DNA of 64,000 nt from Conus ventricosus. Its lineage: Eukaryota; Mollusca; Gastropoda; Neogastropoda; Conidae. A program made the translations under genes and the position numbers. The stretch lies in contig CM031620.1 of assembly GCA_018398815.1 (NCBI GenBank), positions 61,032,732-61,096,731 on the forward strand, read 5' to 3'. The notes under the pieces were generated by a model. The model saw nothing but the letters and a program-made list of their open reading frames with translations. It was not told where the DNA came from and did no database searches. Below, one piece after another: positions 56,585-64,000 of this stretch. How positions within the stretch are numbered: the first letter of the stretch is position 1; every line of letters begins with the position of its first letter.

Positions 56585-57135
56585 TGATTTTTTTTTTTAG
56601 ATTGTGTCCTGGCTATTTTATGGACGAGTCATAGTTACCCGTTTTCATGTGTTATAGTTGCCTGTTTTCACGTCTGTCTTTGTGTCATCGTTGCCTGTTT
56701 TCATGTGTTTTCTTAAGTCATAATTGCTTTTTTCACGTGTTTTCTTGTGTCATAGTTGCCAGTTTTTATGTGTTTTCATGTGTCATAGTTAACCTCACAA
56801 TTACCCATTTTCATGTGTTATAGTTGCCGTTTTCATAAATGTTTTATGTGTCATTGCTATTGACACCCGTTTTTGTGCATCGTTTTGTGTTTTCCATGGT
56901 GTTTTCATGTGTGTACAGTTACCTGTTTTCCTGAGTGTTTTCATGTTTCCTGGTTATCCCCCCCCCCCCCCCCCCCCTGACTTTTCATGCACCATAGCTG
57001 TTTTCATGTGTTACAGTTACCTATTTTCATGAGTTAAAAGTTGCCTGTTATTGTTACCTGTTTTCATTCGCTATAGTTATGTGTTCATGAGTCATCGTTC
57101 TCTGTTTGTTATAAGTTGTGTATCTGATTTCAAGA
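56585..57135 (+). repeat. Degenerate 25-30 bp minisatellite
   Basis: At least fifteen diverged units of TCATAGTTACCTGTTTTCATGTG with occasional extra GTTTTC. A poly-C run of about 20 interrupts it at 56,959-56,978. Confidence 0.85.
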
Positions 57136-57480
57136 ATCAATTCCTGTTTTCATTATCATTCCCGTTTTTGTTGGGGTTTTTTTCGTTTCCTTTGTTTCGT
57201 TTTTTTTTTTTATTTATTTTTTTTTTTTTACAAGTTATGATTATCCGATCTCAAGAATCAGAATTTCTGTGTTTATCATCACATTTGTCCGCCATGGTCG
57301 GACACGTAAGTAACAAAACGTGTTGTAACAAGGAAGAAGCATTGTCGATGATAATTCCCCCTCTCTCTCTCTCTCTCTCTCTCGTGAACGGGTAACTATA
57401 TGAATTTTCTGGGAAGGTCTGGTTGATTTGGCCAAAGAACTCACTTCTTTTGATCTCTGGTAGCGAACAGACTCTGGAAC
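57136..57480. other. T-rich then mixed sequence
   Basis: Poly-T patches 57,178-57,232, (CT)n at 57,361-57,383. No gene. Confidence 0.6.
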
Positions 57481-58122
57481 TAGACGAGTTTACCTCCCCC
57501 CCCCCCCCCCCTCCAGTCCCTCCTGTCGTCCCCTGTTCCCTCGCCTTCCTTTCCTTCTTCCCTCAGTCTGCACCTCCAGCGCAGGGCGGGGGGGGGGGGG
57601 GGGGGGAGCGGCTGGTGTGTGAGCGGCTGGTGTGTGAGGCGGCCTTTAGAGAGAGAGAGAGAGAGGCGTCGGCGGCAGCAGCGGCAACATGGGAGCGCTG
57701 CCAGTGGATGGCGCGCCGGTGATAGAGCAAACAGGACCCCGGGACAAATATTGGTGGTGTGAGCGGGGGACAGGCGAGGACAGCGGAAAGGTTTTAAGGG
57801 GATGGCGGGCCGGGGTGTGCAGAAAGACAGAGGAGCTGTCACAGGGTGGGAATGGGGGGGGGGAGAGCCCATCAGCGGCGGGGGGGGGGGGGGGGGGAGG
57901 GGGGGCATCTCTTGACGCGCTGCTCGTGCTGCACCGGGGGCTGCGATGAAGTGTTTGTTGAAGTCGGGCTTTTCAGACAAGAGTGAGGAGGAAGGGGGGG
58001 GGGGGTGGCGGTCGGGTGGGGGGGGTGGGTGGAGGAGTGGGGTGTTGAGGGAGATAAGGAGGGAAGGAGACTATAACACCCGAGAACAAAAACCTCTGTG
58101 TCTCTCGTCCTGTCAGTGTCTG

Positions 58123-58158
<36 letters not shown>

Positions 58159-58160
58159 AC
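57481..58160. repeat. G/C-rich region with poly-C, poly-G, GA and CT tracts
   Basis: Poly-C 57,497-57,512, poly-G 57,588-57,606, an 11-bp duplication (CGGCTGGTGTGTGAG twice, 57,609-57,642), GA 57,649-57,665, poly-G 57,877-57,905 and 57,995-58,027, (CT)n 58,120-58,157. An ATG at 57,689 opens an 86-codon frame into the G tract; I do not consider it a supported gene. Confidence 0.8.
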
Positions 58161-59375
58161 ACAGGGAAAAGTATACTTCACAAAGAGTTCAACGACAATT
58201 TCATAATAAATATTGGACGGACTGGTCAGTTTGCTTTCATTTATTTCTAACTTTGTCTTCATCGCATACCTTTACCAGCACGTTACTGATGAAGTTTCTT
58301 ACACAATCATCCAATTATAAATCAACAAACAAGCAAGCAACCTACATGATGACTTGCCTACTACAACCCACCCCATTATAAGTCGGAACAAATATATACA
58401 AACAATGTGAATGCTTAAAAACCAGACTGAAGGGGGGGGGGGAGAATTTTTTTTTAATGATACTTCATCGTGTACAACAGGTGAACTCCACATTTTTTTT
58501 TAATTCAGTGGTCCATTCGTTGTGATACTGGACCCAACTTGACAGAAATGTGCACAGGTCAACCGTGCCGAATTGTATTCCTTCAAAAGAGTTACCAAAC
58601 GTTCGAACATTGACGAACCTAGCCACGTCGAACGCGGGTCTGCAGTTAGTAGATGGGCCAGTTCTCAAGTGGCGTGATCCACAGACAGTAACAATCAAGC
58701 CTGTCTCAAAGCGAGGCTGCCGCCATGATGGAGGCAGACGCGATCACCCCAGACATGATAAACGGACATCGGCATGACCGCCCTGAGCGGCAATGAATCG
58801 GACACTGACCACCGTTAACTGGCAGTAATGGGACAGTCCACACCTGTCGGGACTGAATTGCTCGGACATTGGAGCGTCAGTCGCCGGACTGTGGCCAGGG
58901 TGCGGGTGCCAGCAGCATCACAGCTGTGCTTCAGGGTGGGCCTCAGGAGGTCCTGTGTCCTCCTTTGCCACACAGATTTCAGAATCGGGGCCAGCCGAAA
59001 AGTGGTGGACCCGAGGCGTGACGGTTGTGTGACTTGGGGGTGGGGGTGGGGGGCCGGGGAAGGGGGGGAGGGGAGATCGGTAACTCTGATCATCACAGCC
59101 GTACAAGAACCCCAACGTGAAGATTCTTGGTCCTATCTGCATCTTTTTACTGTTTTTACCATACGACAGTAGATTTTGATCGAAGTGAATGGTCGGTCGA
59201 TATGGCAACCTCTGTTGCCCAGTATCTTTGGGAGGCCGTGATGTTTTGTGTGGATGAGGGTGGGGGGAGGGGGTTGTTTGTTTGTTTGTTTGTTTTTAAT
59301 TTAATGACTTGTGAGTTGACTTCAACGCACTGACAGCCCTAATATGGCCCTTTGCGGTCAGCTGGGCTATAAGCA
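58161..59375. other. Unique-looking sequence without supported gene
   Basis: Best frame is minus strand 58,698-58,465 (77 codons, MIVTVCGSRHLRTGPST...), with balanced composition but no motif or splice context I can defend. G-rich patch 59,036-59,075; (GTTT)n 59,275-59,296. Confidence 0.45.
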
Positions 59376-59377
59376 AC

Positions 59378-59382
59378 ACACA

Positions 59383-59424
<42 letters not shown>

Positions 59425-59425
59425 T
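59378..59425 (+). repeat. (CT)n microsatellite
   Basis: About 48 bp of CT with single interruptions. Confidence 0.93.
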
Positions 59426-60255
59426 TGTGAGGGGGAGGGGGCAGGGGAGGTGCTGTGATAGAAGTCGTTTCCGGTGAACATTAGCAACTTCGTTCCGGCC
59501 AATTCGAATGCGACTCAATCCGTTTGACATACGCCATTGCCAGAATAACGACATGAAAAAAAGAGCAATGGTGTTTGTCCATTTAGCGTCAGACGGCCGT
59601 CACTAACACAAACTGATCGATGCCCGGAGATTTGAACCGCTAGGGCTGCACAGTGGTGTACGTTCGCGTGGCACTTGACATTGGGCATCATGGCTGTGTA
59701 CGTCTTCAGGGGACGCTACTCGTGCCATAGATGGCGCTGTGTGGGGATGCTGGATAGGGCGACGCCATTTTACTTCAAACTTTGCTTTAAGGCCTAATAG
59801 TTATCCCCTAATAGAGAAGTCAAAGCCTTGAGGCGACTGTACGGTTTATATTGGGCCGGACAGTTAGCCACGATGAATCAATTCGGGTTTTTTGTTGTTT
59901 TTTTTTTAGGAGTGGTCAAATTATTGGTTTCACTTAAACATCCAGAACATTTGTTTGTTTGTTTTTTCACGAAAGCGTATACTTTGGTTAAAATGCATTG
60001 ATTTGCATTAAGAAGCATTCAAACTGTTTTCTGCGAGAACTGAATTGAGCGGGTGTATATTTCAAACTTTTTTTTTAATGATAGAACAGAAGAAATATTC
60101 GGCTGTTTTTAAATGTTTAGTTGATATTTTTGTGAAGGAAAAAACAAACAGCTCCTGATATTCATCAAACAGAATCTAGGGTTAGCTTTAGAAGAGAAAT
60201 AAAGGAGGTGTTTTTTTTAACTGATATGTTGTTGTTGCTGTAGTCGCCCGTACGG
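59426..60255. other. AT-moderate sequence without recognised feature
   Basis: Only short frames and T-rich patches. Confidence 0.5.
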
Positions 60256-60261
60256 TTGAGA

Positions 60262-60349
60262 CGAAACGTTTGAACCTGTGCGGTCCGACCAGTCAGTGTC
60301 GAACAGACGGAGTGCTTCACGAAACGTTTGAACCTGTGCGGTCCGACCT
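60262..60349 (+). repeat. Direct repeat, 31 bp twice
   Basis: ACGAAACGTTTGAACCTGTG plus CGGTCCGACC occurs at 60,262-60,291 and 60,319-60,348, exactly identical, 57 bp apart. Confidence 0.9.
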
Positions 60350-61060
60350 ATGCGAGTTGTAAACCCTTCGAGTTTGATCCCACATGCCACTTCAAAGGAC
60401 GTACAATTGAATACGAAGCTTTTTCTCGAATATTTAGATTCTTATATTTTTTTGAGTTGACATTCCAAAGCATATCACGGCCTTGGTACGATTCAATCAA
60501 ATGTTTGGTCTCCGAATCGGACAGTCTGACCGCCTAGCTGGACACGCCATTTTTCCTTTGTCATGGGTGTTGGCTCAATGCTGAGCGTTGATTGGTTGGA
60601 GGATAATAACTGTCCGTTTCGAATAGATCTCGGTGTATCTCGAACGGTCGGGTCGAACTGGATGCCGAAAACCGTTTGAGACGTACGTTTACTATGACAG
60701 ACGCTCCGTTTGGGATCGGGTTCGACCGATACGTCCGAAGCGTACGGGCGGGGAGGCTCGTGTGTCAGCCGCTTAAAAGACTCCAGGGATCTTCCGAACA
60801 GCCGAAGTACTTAAACACTATGGTACAAATGCATCAGCTGGGGATGAGAACATTACGTGTATGACCGTTTTTGATTACCCCGCCACGTGGGCAGCCACAC
60901 TCCGACTTCGAGGGATTTTGGAGACTGGTAATGTCATGCTAGGAGCTTGTCACGACTGAAGACAATTCCCGCATAACTATGCAGAGCATAACAACATTTT
61001 GATGTAGCCTTGGTGTTCTAGCCTATGTCAGTTGGTCTGACACAGCCTTAAGCCAAGGCG
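60350..61060. other. CpG-rich unique-looking sequence
   Basis: Relatively rich in CG dinucleotides (60,620-60,780), with recurrent GGTCGGGTCGAAC- and CCGTTTG-like words. No gene motif recognised. Confidence 0.4.
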
Positions 61061-61074
61061 CTTTTAACGGATAT

Positions 61075-61183
61075 AATTCTCCCTTCTCTCGCTGACAATA
61101 TAGGTAACACCACTGCGGATTTTAACGGATATAATCCGCAGTGATGTTGCTCACCTATGTTGTCAGTGAGAGAAGGGAGATAA
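61075..61183. mobile_element. MITE-like hairpin element
   Basis: CTCCCTTCTCTCGCTGACAA... pairs with ...TTGTCAGTGAGAGAAGGGAG, arms about 48 bp with about 85% identity and a tiny loop. TTTTAACGGATATAAT occurs both just left of the hairpin (61,062) and at its centre (61,120). It is unrelated to foldback family F. A short non-autonomous DNA transposon is the simplest reading. Confidence 0.65.
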
Positions 61184-61580
61184 CCGATCATCAATTCTGC
61201 AGAAATGACACATAAAACGAAAATTCGCTTTCATTGGCATGCCTATGATATGGCAGCTTAAAACATTTGTAATGACAGAATATTTCTATTATCGTCTTGA
61301 AAATCATAATCTACAATTCATGAGATTTTGAAAGTGAAGTAAAGGTGTGTTTTTGTTTTTTTTTGTGTTTTTTTTTTTTTCTCGCTTAGTTTCCAATGCA
61401 TGTCCTTTACCATGCAGAACTCATATAGAATGCAGCCGCTAACACAATTGCGCAGCATCGTTTGCATTAAAATAGCGAAAGCACATATTCATAATGGTGG
61501 TGGTTCTCTTGGGTGCATATCGTCTGTCTCTTTACCGTTTCATGTCACGACTTTGTCACACGTTATCCCCATTGAAATGG
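61184..61580. other. AT-rich sequence without supported gene
   Basis: T-rich patch 61,350-61,380. No motif. Confidence 0.5.
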
Positions 61581-61589
61581 ATATGGGGG

Positions 61590-61820
61590 GAGGTGTGGGG
61601 GGGGGGGGGGGGACACAGGCGTGGGCACACACAGGCGCGCGCGCGCGCTCACACAACACGTGCGCATCCACACGCCCGTGCGCGTACGCACGCACACATA
61701 CGCACACACACACACACAACACACACACACACGCACCCGCACGCACGCACACGCACGCACGCACCACGCACGCAACACACACACCACACACACACACACA
61801 CACACACCACCACACACTTT
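61590..61820 (+). repeat. Poly-G, CG-alternating and (AC)n compound repeat
   Basis: G run 61,597-61,612, CG 61,635-61,648, CACG/AC mixture to 61,817. Translations are His/Thr/Ala or Cys/Val repeats. Confidence 0.93.
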
Positions 61821-61929
61821 TCCCAAACCAGAGGAAACGAACCAAAGGAGAGTCTCTCAGCGTCCGTCTGTCTGTGTGTCGTTTCCAAGTTGGTCACAGA
61901 CGCACGTGCGGAGGCCACTGACCAGTAGT

Positions 61930-62510
61930 GGCGGGGGCGGGAGGGTGTGGGAGGTGAAGGGGGTGGAGGGTGGTGGGGCTGTCCCATCCAGTGTCAGCGA
62001 CTGGCGCCGTGCTCTTAGCAGCTTCCTTTCTGCCCGGTGGCCGATCCTCTCCGGTCGCTCACGGGGCTGATCAGCCTGGGGGGCGCTTCCTGGACTGCTT
62101 GACAGGGGCACATCAAATATGCATTTTACTGCCAGGGAGGACTTCGGTTCCTGCTGGCCACCCCCACTGGACCCCCTCCCCCCACCCTGCCTCCTCCCCC
62201 GTCACTTCCGTTCCATCTTTCATCTCTCTTCCCCCCCTCCCTCCCCCCCCCCCCCCCCCCCCCCCAACCACCCCCACTGTCTGCCCTGTTTGTCCGTGTC
62301 TGTCTGTCTGCCTGTCTTTCTGTCGCTCTCATTCATGTACATACAAGTGCGCGCGCGAGACACATACGTACGCGCGGCATGCACATATGCACGCACACAC
62401 GCATACGCACGCGCGCACACGCACGCACACACGCATGCACACACACGCATGCACACGCGCGCGGCACACACCACACACGCCGCACGCACGCACGAACACG
62501 AACACAGTGA
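61930..62510. repeat. G-rich, C-rich and CACG-rich low-complexity region
   Basis: G-rich 61,930-61,978, C-rich 62,155-62,275 with a long poly-C, TGTC repeats 62,290-62,325, and CG/CA compound repeat 62,345-62,497. Unique sequence in between (61,980-62,150) has no supported gene. Confidence 0.85.
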
Positions 62511-63180
62511 GGCCTGCCCTTGAATAGTTGACCGACTCAGGATCTGACATACCCTGATTTCCGTCGCAGTGTAATCAAGTTGGTTCAGCGATGTATGCAG
62601 CCAAATCCAGATCCAGAACAGCCCTCAGAATATATTCTCTGTTGTTGTGATCAAGTTGTTAGTGTTTGGAGTTATTTTTGACAAAGCTTCAAGAATGAGT
62701 GATCTTCTCTGTATATTGGGTGCAGTGTTTTCGACAGCGTGTTCGCTCAGACAGCTTTTTTCGTGCGTCGCGCCGAGCCTTTGGCAACTTACTTACCGTC
62801 GTTGTGCCGGCGACTGCTGTAAGGATCCGTTCATCTCTTGTGTTGATGGACTACAGAAGCCCCACTGCACTTTTCACAGTCATGTAACTGTTTCTGGGTT
62901 TTCTTTCTTCTTCGTATTTTCATTGAAATATCATCTTTTTGGCCCCTAAGTCTCCCCCTCCCCCCCCCCCCCCCCCCCCTCGTGTTTAAGTTTTAAAAAA
63001 AAGAAAAGAATGTGACGTCCTTTCTAAACGGATGCAGATTTCGACTATGACGTCAATTGTATTCATGTCATTTCAGCCCTGCAGATGAAAGTACGATCCG
63101 GTTCCTGAGGAAACCTTTTGACAGGCGAAGCTTGAATAATTTATAAACAATTGAATTCCGTGGGCGGTGTTGACGACTTA
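62511..63180. other. Unique-looking sequence with poly-C run
   Basis: Frame 62,647-62,949 lacks any recognised motif. Poly-C at 62,961-62,979, A-rich 62,993-63,006. Confidence 0.45.
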
Positions 63181-63187
63181 TTTATCA

Positions 63188-63197
63188 CCATATATAT

Positions 63198-63242
<45 letters not shown>

Positions 63243-63304
63243 TATATATACACAAAGAGAGAGAATGTATGCATATATACACACACTCATGCACGCACTC
63301 CCTT

Positions 63305-63342
<38 letters not shown>

Positions 63343-63414
63343 CACACATACACACACACACACACACACACTTGCTGGTGAGCACATTCGCGCACGCCCG
63401 CGCGCGCGCACAAC

Positions 63415-63457
<43 letters not shown>

Positions 63458-63530
63458 CTGCGCGCACACACACATATACATACACACACACACGTACGCG
63501 CGCGCACAGCGAGAGAGAGAGAGAGAGAGA
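63188..63530 (+). repeat. (AT)n, (CT)n, (AC)n, (CG)n and (GA)n compound cluster
   Basis: AT 63,192-63,250, CT 63,310-63,341, AC 63,342-63,371, CG 63,391-63,409, AC 63,415-63,455, AC/CG 63,465-63,508, GA 63,511-63,531. Five different dinucleotide types in 340 bp. Confidence 0.95.
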
Positions 63531-63539
63531 GTCTTATCG

Positions 63540-64000
63540 TGACTTGGTTGGCACAAAACGATCGCCCCCGTCGGCTTAAAAAAAATTATAAAAATTTAAA
63601 AAAAAAAAAAAAAGCGAGACGATCAAGCGACAAACCAAAGTAATTCGTTTGACCCACAACGGCCAAAGTGAACCTTCCGGAGTCGGACCAAAGCCAGGAC
63701 AGATAGGACAGAGAAGTCAAGGTGGACATGGAGAAAATCACCACAGGGGCGATCACCGCTGGCGCTTGTAGAATGACTGACAGAGCAGTGGGGGGGGGGG
63801 AGATAGGTCCGGACTATGCCGGTAACAGTAAGAACAAAGGAGGAGACAGCTCAGGTCAGACCGGACTGCGGACAAAGAACAAAGGGGAGACATCAGGGGC
63901 ACAGCAGACATGAAGGAGAACGTTGATCAAGGCGGACCACGGTGAACAAAGGAAAAGACCACTCAAGACAGAACAAAGATAGATGAAGGCGGACCACATA
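63540..64000. other. A-rich patch then unique sequence to window end
   Basis: A-rich 63,577-63,614. GGACC/CAAAG-rich sequence to the end with faint internal similarity (GGCGGACCACGGTGAACAAAG and GGCGGACCACATA). No gene recognised; the feature may continue past the window. Confidence 0.4.

Noticed and set aside
57689..57949. Possible first exon, ATG in GC-rich context
   Set aside because: The frame runs into poly-G after about 50 codons. No splice donor or homology is visible.
58465..58698. 77-codon minus-strand frame of balanced composition
   Set aside because: It has protein-like composition, but no motif, splice signals or neighbours support it; mentioned only in the regional entry.
59622..59660. 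tRNA-like GATTTGAACC word
   Set aside because: No cloverleaf or A-box partner could be drawn around it.

Overview
This looks like non-coding, repeat-dense DNA from an animal genome, most likely a lophotrochozoan and probably a mollusc. The reasons are very dense (AC)n, (CT)n, poly-C and poly-G tracts, many 30-130 bp minisatellites, Ty3/Gypsy, non-LTR and Polinton/Maverick elements, and no bacterial-style gene packing. I could not identify any host protein-coding gene, rRNA or tRNA with confidence. The species guess is inference.

Left part (1-20,800). Two diverged copies of one long segment, A (about 20-4,963) and B (about 7,600-12,820), flank a low-complexity spacer. Both copies carry blocks of a roughly 60-bp minisatellite. 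The same minisatellite reappears at 19,735-20,745 beyond a degraded Ty3/Gypsy retrotransposon (about 12,675-19,728, minus strand) with long LTRs and a recognisable integrase. The retroelement therefore appears to sit inside the minisatellite.

Middle (20,800-33,500). Microsatellites, several minisatellites (about 75, 30, 91 and 60 bp), a 5'-truncated non-LTR retrotransposon with an RNase H domain between two (AC)n tracts (28,114-29,600), a TATA-bearing promoter-like segment near 30,340, and two members of a foldback family.

Polinton/Maverick (33,502-49,911). A 16.4-kb element has nearly identical 222-224 bp terminal inverted repeats. The outermost roughly 90 bp of each repeat is itself a palindrome, so both ends can fold into hairpins. 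The right end is clean and carries a family-typical virion-associated protein, three small unassigned proteins and a FtsK/HerA-type packaging ATPase whose last codons lie in the right repeat. A divergent minus-strand reading frame starts 18 bp from the first of these. Between about 34,170 and 47,350 the sequence is badly corrupted by homopolymer smearing. Fragments of a retroviral-type integrase (plus strand, about 37,780-38,230) and a protein-primed family B DNA polymerase (minus strand, about 39,400-42,050) are still legible. Replication, integration and packaging genes thus all belong to this one virus-like transposon.

Right part (49,912-64,000). Host flank with a dispersed SINE-like repeat, more minisatellites, two further foldback copies carrying a hammerhead-ribozyme-like core, a separate 110-bp hairpin element, and long CA/CG/CT/AT/poly-C tracts.

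Sequence quality matters here. Copy A, the Gypsy element and much of the Polinton carry frequent indels that look like uncorrected long-read error, so frameshifts should not be read as real mutations without read support.
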